DNA of 64,000 nt from Streptomyces sp. ACA25 (GTDB lineage: Bacteria; Actinomycetota; Actinomycetes; Streptomycetales; Streptomycetaceae), in NCBI RefSeq assembly GCF_028200735.1, contig NZ_JAQKPV010000002.1, positions 248,001 to 312,000 of the forward strand, in the 5' to 3' direction. Under the pieces are notes generated by a model. It searched no databases and was not told the DNA's origin. It saw nothing but the letters and a program-made list of their open reading frames with translations. A program made the position numbers and the translations under genes. Below, piece after piece: positions 9,068-18,898 of this stretch (position 1 is the stretch's first letter; each line of letters begins with the position of its first letter).

Positions 9068-10726
9068 TCAGTCGACCGTGATCTCCGTGTAGACCGGCAC
9101 GGAGAAGGGGTTGAGCTGCACGTTGCTGACGTTCTCCGAGTAGCCCGCGGTGCCGTTCTGGTACCAGAGCGGAATGGACGGCATGTCCCGGATCAGGACC
9201 TCCTGCGCCTCCTGGAACGTGTCGATGGCCTCGTCCGGATCCTCCGCCGCGTTCGCCTCGTTGACGAGCCGGTCGAACTCCTCGCTGGTGTACTCGGAGT
9301 CGTTGGAGGAGGCATCGGTGTAGTAGAGGGGCTGCAGGAAGTTCTGGATGAGCGGGTAGTCCATCTGCCAGCCGGTACGGAACATCCCGGTCATCTCACG
9401 GTCGGTGATCTGGTTGCGGTAGTCCGCGAAGGTGGGGACGGGGTTGACGGTGCAGGCTCCGGTGTCCCCCAGCACGTTGTTGATGCTGTTGCAGGCCGCG
9501 TCCATCCACTGCCGGTGGGAGCCGGTGTCGACGTTGGAGCTGAGAGTGACCTCGCCGCCGGGCAGGCCGCCGCCCTCTTCGATGAGCTCCCGGGCCCGGT
9601 CCGGGTCGTACTCGCAGAACTCCCCGCACAGCCCCTCCTGGTAGCCGCCGGCTTCCTGCAGCACGGGGGAGGTGTAGTCGGTCGCGGGCGTGCGGGTGCC
9701 GAAGAAGATCCGTTCGGTGATCTCCTCCCGGTTGATGGCCATCGACAGACCCTGTCTGACCCGGGCCATGTCCTCCCCCTGCCAGGCCTCGTCGTACAGC
9801 GGGAAGGAGATGGTCTGGATGATGCCTGCCGGCTCATTGATGTAGCGGTCGCCGAGATCGTCCTCGGCGTTGATGAGCTGGGAGGCGGGAATGTCGTCGA
9901 CGATGTCCAGGTTGCCGGCCTGCAGGTCGGTGTAGGCGGTGTTGTTGTCGGTGTACACCCGCAGCTCGACGCCGTCGTTCTGCGCCTCGTCGTCGCCCGC
10001 GTAGTCCTCGTACCTGACGAGGTTCATGCTCTGGCTCCTGGAATAGGAGTCGATCATGTAGGGGCCGTTGCCGATCGGCTGCTCCAGCCAGGCGTCGTGG
10101 TCGTCGAAGAACGCCTGGGGCAGAGGGGCGTAGGCGTTGTAGCCGAGGGTCTCCGGCCACAACGAGAAGGGCTCACTCAGGGTGACGTCGAAGGTGCGGT
10201 CGTCGATGATCTCCAGACCGGACATGGAGTCCGCGGTCGGGCTGTCGCCCTCATCACCGGGGTGGACATTCTCGTAGCCCTCGATGAACTGGAAGAAGTA
10301 GCTGTTGACCTGTGTGTTCTCGATGTTGGCGCCGTAGTTCCAGGCGTCCACGAAGGAGTGCGAGGTGACGGGGGTGCCGTCCTGGAAGGTCCATCCCTCC
10401 TCGATGGTCACGGTGAACGTCTGCTGGTCCTCGGTCTCGATCGACTCGGCGACGGCATCCTCGGCCTCACCGGTGTCCGGGTTGTACCGCTTCAGCCCCC
10501 GGAAGATCATGTCCAGGACCTTGCCGCCCTGCACTTCGTTGGTGTTCGCCGGCTCCAGCGGATTCTGCGGATCACCCCACGAGGCGCGGACGATCTCGTT
10601 GCCGTCGGCGGCCGTAGCGGCCCCGACGCCTCCCGTGTCGTCGTCTCCCCCTCCGCAGGCGGTGGCGGCCAGGGCGATGGCCGTCGCGGTGGCGACGACC
10701 CGGGTCAGGCGCGTGCCTGCACGCAT
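9068..10726 (-). CDS. Peptide-binding lipoprotein of the ABC importer (SBP family 5)
   Basis: 552 residues. A lipoprotein signal peptide is clear: basic start, hydrophobic core, then the lipobox ATAC with lipidated Cys24, followed by a Gly/Asp linker. The mature protein has the family 5 extracellular solute-binding fold of DppA/OppA size, with characteristic stretches such as WTFQDGTPVTSHSFVDAWNY and IGNGPYMIDSY. It is anchored outside the membrane and delivers peptides to the permeases encoded downstream. The ATG at 10726 follows a GAGGAGG-type site. As first gene of the minus-strand operon, its promoter should lie in the 165 bases up to the divergent gene at 10892. Confidence 0.94.
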   Translation of the reverse strand: MRAGTRLTRVVATATAIALAATACGGGDDDTGGVGAATAADGNEIVRASWGDPQNPLEPANTNEVQGGKVLDMIFRGLKRYNPDTGEAEDAVAESIETEDQQTFTVTIEEGWTFQDGTPVTSHSFVDAWNYGANIENTQVNSYFFQFIEGYENVHPGDEGDSPTADSMSGLEIIDDRTFDVTLSEPFSLWPETLGYNAYAPLPQAFFDDHDAWLEQPIGNGPYMIDSYSRSQSMNLVRYEDYAGDDEAQNDGVELRVYTDNNTAYTDLQAGNLDIVDDIPASQLINAEDDLGDRYINEPAGIIQTISFPLYDEAWQGEDMARVRQGLSMAINREEITERIFFGTRTPATDYTSPVLQEAGGYQEGLCGEFCEYDPDRARELIEEGGGLPGGEVTLSSNVDTGSHRQWMDAACNSINNVLGDTGACTVNPVPTFADYRNQITDREMTGMFRTGWQMDYPLIQNFLQPLYYTDASSNDSEYTSEEFDRLVNEANAAEDPDEAIDTFQEAQEVLIRDMPSIPLWYQNGTAGYSENVSNVQLNPFSVPVYTEITVD

Positions 10727-10891
10727 CAGATCCTCCTCGGCTCCGATAAGTCAGCTACCGGACCCATAAGAGAGGTTTTGTCACCTCTCACACCCCGAAT
10801 CGCCCACCTGGCACACCAACTGTTACCGAGAACCCCTCGGATGCCGGAGCGCTCTACCGGCGGACAGGACTGCCGGGCTACCGTCTTCCTC

Positions 10892-12124
10892 ATGTCCAGG
10901 CGAGTGAGAACCGGTGCCTTGACCTGGGGCGGTGCGCTGCTCCTGGCCGTCGCGCCCCTGACCGGCTGCACCACGGACGGGGCGCCCCGGGAGACCGGCC
11001 CCACGACCGCGACGGCCGATCCCCACGCCGTCGAGCCCCCGCGCATCCCCTCGGCACAGGGCTTGCCGGGGGAAGTCCAGCGGCTGCTCCTCGCCGACGA
11101 GCGCCATGGCTTCGCTCAGCTCCTGGCCTGTTCCGAGGCTCCGGAGGAAGGCTGCCGCTCGCACCTCCTTGCCCTGGAGGACGGGGCGGACTGGGAGCTG
11201 CGGGACCTTCCACCGGAGCTCGCCGGGGAGGACACCGGCGTCACCCGGCTGCTCGTCGCCGGCCCCGGCCGGGCCCGGCTGGAGACCGATGCCGGGTACC
11301 TCGGCGCGCACGAGGGGGAGGAGGAACTCACCGCTTGGAAGACGTTCGACGGCGCCCGCAGCTGGGAGCCGGCCGGCACCGGAACGCCCGGCACCCTCGA
11401 GGAGATCCCCGCCGCCGCCCCGCTGCACACGCTGAGCGTCCCCGGCACCACCGCTCCCGGGGGCGGTGACGGCACCGGAGAGGCCGAGGAGCCGGAACGG
11501 CTCGCCGCGCTCGATCCGGAGACCGGTGAGTTCGGCGTGCTGGCCGAGCAGCCGCCGCTGCGGAACATGACCCCCGTGGCCGGAACGCTGCCGGACGGCT
11601 CACACGCGGTCAGCGGGCTCGATCCGGAGACCGCACAGCCCGCGGTCGCCGTCAGTGCGGACCGGGGCCGCAACTGGCGGACGAGCAGGCTGCCCGGCCC
11701 GCAACCGGGTGATCCGGAGTACGCCCCCGTCTTCCACGCGCTGACGGTCGGCCCCGATGTGCTGTACGCGACCGTGACCGGTGGCCCCGACGCACACGGG
11801 ACGGTCCTCGGGATCCACCGCAGCACGGACCTCGGAGACACCTGGGAGCGCACCTGGGACCCGTCGTCCGGGCCCGGTCCGGCCACTGTCCTCGGCCAGC
11901 CGGTGGCGGCCGGGGACGGCAGCCTCACGGTGCACGCCCAGGACGGCATTCACCGGAGCGAGGACGGCGGCCGCACCTTCACCGAGGTCCGGGAGGGCCC
12001 GCCCCCCGAATTCGTCGTCCGCACCCCGGCCGGCCATCTGGCGCAGAGCCTGGAGCACCAGGGTCACTACCGCATCTCGGCCGACGGATACACCTGGCAC
12101 ACCATCATCCTGACGGGCGAGTGA
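10892..12124 (+). CDS. Lipoprotein with BNR/Asp-box sialidase-like beta-propeller
   Basis: 410 residues. The N-terminus is a lipoprotein signal with lipobox LTGC (Cys26). Three Asp-box repeats of the form S-x-D-x-G-x-x-W/F are visible: SADRGRNW, STDLGDTW and SEDGGRTF, spaced through the second half. They indicate a beta-propeller like those of exo-sialidases and photosystem II stability factors. The catalytic arginine triad of true sialidases is not obvious, so hydrolase activity should not be assumed. I chose the ATG at 10892 because it begins the signal peptide, although the frame is open far upstream. It is divergent from the peptide importer and ends 103 bases before typA. Confidence 0.85.
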   Translation: MSRRVRTGALTWGGALLLAVAPLTGCTTDGAPRETGPTTATADPHAVEPPRIPSAQGLPGEVQRLLLADERHGFAQLLACSEAPEEGCRSHLLALEDGADWELRDLPPELAGEDTGVTRLLVAGPGRARLETDAGYLGAHEGEEELTAWKTFDGARSWEPAGTGTPGTLEEIPAAAPLHTLSVPGTTAPGGGDGTGEAEEPERLAALDPETGEFGVLAEQPPLRNMTPVAGTLPDGSHAVSGLDPETAQPAVAVSADRGRNWRTSRLPGPQPGDPEYAPVFHALTVGPDVLYATVTGGPDAHGTVLGIHRSTDLGDTWERTWDPSSGPGPATVLGQPVAAGDGSLTVHAQDGIHRSEDGGRTFTEVREGPPPEFVVRTPAGHLAQSLEHQGHYRISADGYTWHTIILTGE

Positions 12125-12155
12125 GGCCCCGAAAAGCCGCACGGCTGAGCGCGCG

Positions 12156-12193
12156 AAGAGGCCCGCCCCGCGGCAGTGCGGAACGGGCCTCTT
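12156..12193. terminator. Bidirectional terminator between convergent genes
   Basis: Inverted repeat AAGAGGCCCG (12156-12165) and CGGGCCTCTT (12184-12193), with a further GC-rich internal pairing and a short T run after the right arm. It lies between the lipoprotein gene ending at 12124 and typA ending at 12228, and can serve both. Confidence 0.75.
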
Positions 12194-12227
12194 TCCCGCC
12201 CCCGGCGGCTCCCGGCCGGGGAACGGG

Positions 12228-14096
<1,869 letters not shown>

Positions 14097-14482
14097 GCGG
14101 CGGTGCTTCTCCCGGATAAATGGACGAGTGGCCCGGCAGACTCATGCACCGGCCTCGTACAACATCGTACGGGGCCGGTGCCGCCGCAGGGTAAACCGCG
14201 TGGTAGCAGCCACCGCGCCCGAAGGGCAGGCCCCCTGTTCCACGCTCCCGAGCCCCTTTGCGGCGGTGCTGCCGCGAGGGAGTGAGTGACATACCTCACC
14301 GGCGAGCCTGAGGAATTCCACGGACCGTGCCCCGTCCACGCCGCTCGCGGGCTTCGCTCCCGGGGGGCGTCACGCCTACGGGGGAATTCCATGGAGATGT
14401 CGCTCGATCCCTTCCCAACACGGTGTGGTTCACGTCACACTCGATGCGTCCGGTGATCCACGGCCACCGAAGGCGGGAGTCC
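14097..14482. other. 386-base divergent intergenic region, typA / small conserved gene
   Basis: This region separates typA (minus strand) from the gene at 14483 (plus strand), so it must hold two promoters. It contains the stem-loop at 14146-14181. I see no convincing coding sequence. Short open frames crossing it have no ribosome binding site and biased composition. Confidence 0.6.
14146..14181. promoter_or_regulatory. Stem-loop in the typA 5' leader
   Basis: A 15-base stem (GCACCGGCCTCGTAC at 14146-14160 with GTACGGGGCCGGTGC at 14167-14181, one G-T wobble) and the loop AACATC. No gene ends here, because the flanking genes diverge. It is therefore more likely an untranslated-leader structure of typA (50 bases before its ATG) than an ordinary gene-end terminator. 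Confidence 0.5.
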
Positions 14483-14770
14483 ATGTCTCTGCAGGATGAA
14501 CTGCGTTCCGCCCAACGCTGTCTCGACGACCTGAGCCGCTGTGTCACGCGGCTGGAGCAGGAGGCGGGCAGCTGCCTGGAGATGCGCCGGGTCCGGAGCG
14601 ACGCCGACCATCTACGGGAAAGCCTGTCGCTGCTGTCCGCCGCCGCGCCTCCGTCCCGTTCCGGAGCCGGGCCGGAGATGATCACGGTCTCGGACACGCC
14701 GTACGACAGCAGGCTGTGGGCCGATGCCGACGACGAGGGCCTGGGAGTCTGCGACCGCCACGCGCCCTAG
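14483..14770 (+). CDS. Small hypothetical protein with N-terminal coiled coil
   Basis: 95 residues, starting MSLQDELRSAQRCLDDLSRC at the ATG at 14483. That ATG is preceded by GGCGGGAG and is preferred over an upstream in-frame start at 14327. The first about 55 residues are a charged amphipathic helix with heptad-like spacing and three cysteines. The rest is acidic and probably disordered. The family function is unknown to me. It lies 62 bases before the succinate dehydrogenase operon and reads in the same direction, so it may be its first gene. Confidence 0.65.
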   Translation: MSLQDELRSAQRCLDDLSRCVTRLEQEAGSCLEMRRVRSDADHLRESLSLLSAAAPPSRSGAGPEMITVSDTPYDSRLWADADDEGLGVCDRHAP

Positions 14771-14832
14771 GCGTCGCCGGTGTGCACACCGCCCGCAGGC
14801 CCTCGCTCAGCTCACCCACCGGAGAGACATCC

Positions 14833-15663
14833 TTGGCCACCGAAACCGCATCCGGCCCGACGCCGCCACCCGGTGGCGGCATCACCGGCCCCGGCCGGGC
14901 GGCGATCACGGCGAAGCACCTGCGCGTCGACCGCTGGTGGCTCGCGCCCACCGTCACGGTCCTGGTGCTGGCCGCCTTCATCGTCTACGCCACCTGGCGG
15001 GCTTTCAGCAACGCCCACTACTACGCGGCACCGTACGTGTCGCCGTTCTACTCCCCCTGCCTCGCGTCCAGCTGCCCGGACATGCAGGCCGGGCCGAACT
15101 ATCCGCTTTTCGGCGACTGGTGGACGCTGTCCCCCGCGCTCATCTTCCTGGCCCTGCCGCTCGGGTTCCGAGTGACCTGCTACTACTACCGCAAGGCCTA
15201 CTACCGCGCCTTCTGGGCCTCGCCGCCGTCCTGCGCGGTCGCCGAACCGCACCGCACCTACACGGGTGAGAGCCGCTTCCCGCTCATCTTCCAGAACATC
15301 CACCGGTACTTCTTCTATCCCGCCTTCGCCATCGCGGTGATCCTCACCTACGACGCCGTGCTCGGCTTCCGCAACGCGGACTACGAGTGGGGCCACATGG
15401 GCCTGGGGACGTTCATCATGCTGGCGAACATCCTGCTCGTCTGGGGCTACACCCTCTCCTGCCATTCGTGCCGGCACATCATGGGCGGCCGGCTGAAGAG
15501 CTTCTCCCGCCATCCCGTGCGGTACCGGCTGTGGAGCTGGATCAGCAGGCTGAACGGCCGGCACATGGAGCTGGCCTGGGCCTCGCTGATCAGCCTGGCG
15601 GTCGCGGATCTGTACGTCTATCTGCTGGCGACCGGCGCGTTCACCGACCCGATGCTGTTCTGA
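14833..15663 (+). CDS. Succinate dehydrogenase membrane subunit, five-helix Sdh1 type
   Basis: 276 residues from a TTG start at 14833, with GGAGAG about 7 bases upstream. Length and context match the mycobacterial Sdh1 membrane anchor (Rv0249c-like). Five transmembrane helices are evident (about residues 38-58, 95-113, 150-172, 185-206 and 246-266). Several histidines and the CHSCRH segment after helix 4 could serve as haem ligands. The subunit anchors the catalytic dimer encoded just downstream and passes electrons to the quinone pool. It is unrelated in sequence to the short SdhC/SdhD pair. Confidence 0.85.
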   Translation: MATETASGPTPPPGGGITGPGRAAITAKHLRVDRWWLAPTVTVLVLAAFIVYATWRAFSNAHYYAAPYVSPFYSPCLASSCPDMQAGPNYPLFGDWWTLSPALIFLALPLGFRVTCYYYRKAYYRAFWASPPSCAVAEPHRTYTGESRFPLIFQNIHRYFFYPAFAIAVILTYDAVLGFRNADYEWGHMGLGTFIMLANILLVWGYTLSCHSCRHIMGGRLKSFSRHPVRYRLWSWISRLNGRHMELAWASLISLAVADLYVYLLATGAFTDPMLF

Positions 15664-15697
15664 CCTTCCGGCCGCCGGAGAAGGAGAAGCGCAAGCG

Positions 15698-17611
15698 ATG
15701 AGCACAGTGGAGCGACAGCAGTGGGACGTGGTGATCGTGGGGGCCGGCGGCGCTGGGCTGCGGGCCGCGATCGAGGCCCGGGAGCAGGGCAGCCGGGTCG
15801 CGGTGATCTGCAAGTCGCTGTTCGGCAAGGCCCACACGGTGATGGCCGAGGGCGGCATCGCGGCCAGCATGGGCAACGCGAACGAGAAGGACCGCTGGCA
15901 GGTGCACTTCCGCGACACCATGCGGGGCGGGAAGTTCCTCAACCAGTGGCGGATGGCCGAGCTGCACGCCCAGGAGGCGCCCGACCGGGTGTGGGAGCTC
16001 GAGACCTGGGGCGCGCTGTTCGACCGCACGCCCGACGGCCGGATCTCCCAGCGGAACTTCGGCGGACACGAGTACCCACGGCTCGCGCACGTGGGGGACC
16101 GCACCGGTCTGGAGCTCATCCGCACCCTCCAGCAGAAGACCGTCGCCCTCCAGCAGCAGGATCAGCGCGAGCTGGGCGACCCCGAGGCCGGCCTCAAGAT
16201 CTTTCAGGAATGCACGGTCACCCGTGTCCTGCAGGACGAGCAGGGCCGGGTGGCGGGCGTCTTCGCCTATGAGCGTGAGGCCGGGCGGTTCTTCGTCCTC
16301 GAGGCCCCCGCCGTGGTGCTGGCCACCGGCGGGGTCGGCAAGTCCTTCAAGGTGACCTCGAACTCCTGGGAGTACACCGGGGACGGCCACGCCCTGGCGC
16401 TGCTGGCGGGGGCCCCGCTGGTGAACATGGAGTTCGTGCAGTTCCATCCGACCGGCATGGTCTGGCCCCCCTCGGTGAAGGGCATTCTGGTCACCGAGTC
16501 GGTGCGCGGTGACGGCGGGGTCCTCCTCAACAGCGAGGGCCGACGCTTCATGTTCGACTACATTCCCGAGGTCTTCCGGACGCAGTACGCCGAGAACGAG
16601 GCGGAGGCCGACGGCTGGTACGAGGACCCGGCCGGGCACCGCAGGCCGCCGGAGCTACTGCCCCGGGACGAGGTGGCGCGGGCCATCAACTCCGAGGTGA
16701 AGGCAGGCCGCGGCACCGCCAACGGCGGGGTGTTCCTCGACGTGTCCAAGAGGCTCCCCGCCGAAGACATCAGACGCAAACTCCCCTCCATGTACCACCA
16801 GTTCAAGGAGCTGGCGGACGTGGACATCACCGCTGAGGCCATGGAGGTGGGACCGACCTGCCATTACGTGATGGGCGGGGTCGATGTCGACCCGGACACC
16901 GCGGCGGCCACCGGCGTCCCCGGCCTCTTCGCCGCGGGCGAGGTGGCCGGCGGCATGCACGGCTCCAACCGCCTGGGCGGGAACTCCCTCTCCGACCTGC
17001 TGGTCTTCGGCCGGCGGGCCGGGCTCCACGCCTCCCGGTACGCGAGGTCACCTGACGGCGGCCCACGGCCCGCAATCGGGGACACCGACATCGCGGAGGC
17101 CGCCGCCGAGGCTGTGCGGCCCTTCTCCGGCAGCGGAGGGTCCGGCGCCACCGAGAACCCGTACACGGTGCACCAGGAGCTCCAGCAGGCCATGAACGAC
17201 CTGGTCGGGATCATCCGCCGGGAGCCGGAGATGCAACAGGCGCTGGAGCGGCTCGCGGAGCTCACGGTCCGGGCGGCGGAAGCCGGAGTGGAGGGCCACC
17301 GCCAGTACAACCCCGGCTGGCACCTGGCCCTCGACCTGCGCAACATGCTGCTCGTCAGCGAGTGCATCGCACGGGCCGCCCTGGAGCGCACCGAGTCGCG
17401 CGGCGGTCACACCCGGGAGGACCACCCCGCGATGGACCGCGCCTGGCGGCGTGTCAATCTGCTCTGCTCGCTGCGCGAGGACGGCGCGGACGGCGGCAGG
17501 ATCGCGCTGGTCCGCCGGGAGCTGCCGGCCATGCGGCCCGACCTGCTGGAGCTGTTCGAAAAGGACGAGCTGGCAAAGTACCTGACCGATGAGGAGCTGA
17601 CGACGGAGTGA
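15698..17611 (+). CDS. sdhA: Succinate dehydrogenase / fumarate reductase flavoprotein subunit
   Basis: 637 residues. The N-terminal FAD-binding Rossmann motif GAGGAGLRAAIEA is at about residues 15-27. The conserved FAD-linking histidine lies in GKAHTVMAEGGIAA (His46), and the dicarboxylate-site region includes HPTG and GSNRLGGNSL. It oxidises succinate to fumarate (or the reverse) and hands electrons to the iron-sulfur subunit. The ATG at 15698 follows GGAGAAGGAG. The stop overlaps the GTG of the next gene by four bases. Length (about 640) and gene order agree with actinobacterial Sdh1 rather than the classical Sdh2 operon. Confidence 0.95.
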   Translation: MSTVERQQWDVVIVGAGGAGLRAAIEAREQGSRVAVICKSLFGKAHTVMAEGGIAASMGNANEKDRWQVHFRDTMRGGKFLNQWRMAELHAQEAPDRVWELETWGALFDRTPDGRISQRNFGGHEYPRLAHVGDRTGLELIRTLQQKTVALQQQDQRELGDPEAGLKIFQECTVTRVLQDEQGRVAGVFAYEREAGRFFVLEAPAVVLATGGVGKSFKVTSNSWEYTGDGHALALLAGAPLVNMEFVQFHPTGMVWPPSVKGILVTESVRGDGGVLLNSEGRRFMFDYIPEVFRTQYAENEAEADGWYEDPAGHRRPPELLPRDEVARAINSEVKAGRGTANGGVFLDVSKRLPAEDIRRKLPSMYHQFKELADVDITAEAMEVGPTCHYVMGGVDVDPDTAAATGVPGLFAAGEVAGGMHGSNRLGGNSLSDLLVFGRRAGLHASRYARSPDGGPRPAIGDTDIAEAAAEAVRPFSGSGGSGATENPYTVHQELQQAMNDLVGIIRREPEMQQALERLAELTVRAAEAGVEGHRQYNPGWHLALDLRNMLLVSECIARAALERTESRGGHTREDHPAMDRAWRRVNLLCSLREDGADGGRIALVRRELPAMRPDLLELFEKDELAKYLTDEELTTE

Positions 17612-18447
17612 GCGACGCAGCCGAGACCGCCGGGCCGCAGACCGACGCGCCGACGGACGACACCACGCCCGGCGCCGCCGGCTACGAGGGCCGCTTCCGG
17701 GTCTGGCGCGGCGACCACACGTCCGGCGGCCTGGAGGACTTCCGGGTGCCGGTCAACGAGGGCGAGGTCGTCCTCGACATCATTCACCGGCTGCAGGCGA
17801 CGCAGGCCCAGGACCTCGCGGTGCGCTGGAACTGCAAGGCCGGCAAGTGCGGCTCCTGCAGCGCGGAGATCAATGGACGCCCCCGGCTGCTGTGCATGAC
17901 CCGGATGTCGCAGTTCACCCCCGGGGAGACCATCACGGTCACTCCGCTGCGGGCGTTCTCCGTGATCAAGGACCTGGTCACAGACGTCAGCTACAACTAC
18001 ACCAAGGCCCGGGAGGTGGCGCCCTTCACTCCGCCGAAGGACCTCGGCCCCGGCGAGTACCGGATGCAGCAGCAGGACGTGGAGCGGTCACAGGAGTTCC
18101 GCAAGTGCATCGAGTGCTTCCTGTGCCAGGACGTCTGCCACGTGATCCGGGACCACGAGGAGAACAAGGAGGCCTTCTCCGGCCCGCGCTTCCTGATGCG
18201 GGTGGCGGAGCTGGACATGCACCCGCTGGACGCTGCGGAGGAGCAGGGGGTGGACCGCAAACAGGCCGCCCAGCGCGACCACGGCCTCGGGTACTGCAAC
18301 ATCACCAAGTGCTGTACCGAGGTGTGCCCGGAGAACATCAGGATCACTGACAACGCGCTGATCCCGATGAAGGAGCGGGTGGTGGACCGCCGCTACGACC
18401 CGCTGGTCTGGCTGGGCAACAAGATCCGGCGGCGCGGAGCGGAGTGA
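17608..18447 (+). CDS. sdhB: Succinate dehydrogenase / fumarate reductase iron-sulfur subunit
   Basis: 279 residues. An acidic N-terminal stretch precedes the plant-ferredoxin-type 2Fe-2S domain with CKAGKCGSC and a later LLC. Two cysteine clusters then bind the remaining centres: CIECFLCQDVC and CNITKCCTEVCPENI. The GTG start at 17608 overlaps the flavoprotein stop (GTGA), showing translational coupling. It transfers electrons from FAD to the membrane subunit. Confidence 0.95.
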   Translation: MSDAAETAGPQTDAPTDDTTPGAAGYEGRFRVWRGDHTSGGLEDFRVPVNEGEVVLDIIHRLQATQAQDLAVRWNCKAGKCGSCSAEINGRPRLLCMTRMSQFTPGETITVTPLRAFSVIKDLVTDVSYNYTKAREVAPFTPPKDLGPGEYRMQQQDVERSQEFRKCIECFLCQDVCHVIRDHEENKEAFSGPRFLMRVAELDMHPLDAAEEQGVDRKQAAQRDHGLGYCNITKCCTEVCPENIRITDNALIPMKERVVDRRYDPLVWLGNKIRRRGAE

Positions 18448-18610
18448 GTGCGGCCGGGCACCGGCCTGCGCGGCGCCCGCAACGCCGGAGAGCCGAACGG
18501 CCGGAAAGCCCCCCTTCCGGTAGCCCTGCGTCACACCCGATCGCCACAGACACGTGCGCTGCCCGGGGTGCTGCGTTACAGTCCGGCATATGCGGACCGG
18601 GGGGTGAGTA

Positions 18611-18814
18611 ATGAAGGACAGCAGCCTGCTGCCCTGGCAGGTGATCCGGCAGGACGAGAACGGCGGTCGTTACCGGATAGGCCACTGCGCCACCCGCGCT
18701 GAGGCCCAGCGCCTCATCCGGCGGCTCGAGATGGGCGCCGGCGCACGCCCCGCGGGTTCGCGGTGGCGCTATCTGGTGGAGCGTGTCGGGCAAGGAGAAA
18801 GCGCTCGCCGCTGA
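18611..18814 (+). CDS. Small SPOR-like conserved protein
   Basis: 67 residues, ATG at 18611 after a GGGGGGTGAG ribosome binding site. The pattern LPWQVIRQDENGGRYRIGHC, then ATRAEAQRLIRRLE and a closing WRYLVERV, resembles actinobacterial short SPOR-like proteins: a beta strand, a helix with the conserved AEAQ, and a beta strand. SPOR domains often bind denuded peptidoglycan, but this protein has no signal peptide or membrane helix, so that role is uncertain. It stands alone between sdhB and the signalling gene. Confidence 0.75.
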   Translation: MKDSSLLPWQVIRQDENGGRYRIGHCATRAEAQRLIRRLEMGAGARPAGSRWRYLVERVGQGESARR

Positions 18815-18898
18815 CCCCAGGCACAATCGGGTACATGGGCAATTCGCCCACTTCGCCGGAAATCACCGGTCGGGGACCCGAGCAGGGACGTGGTCAGC

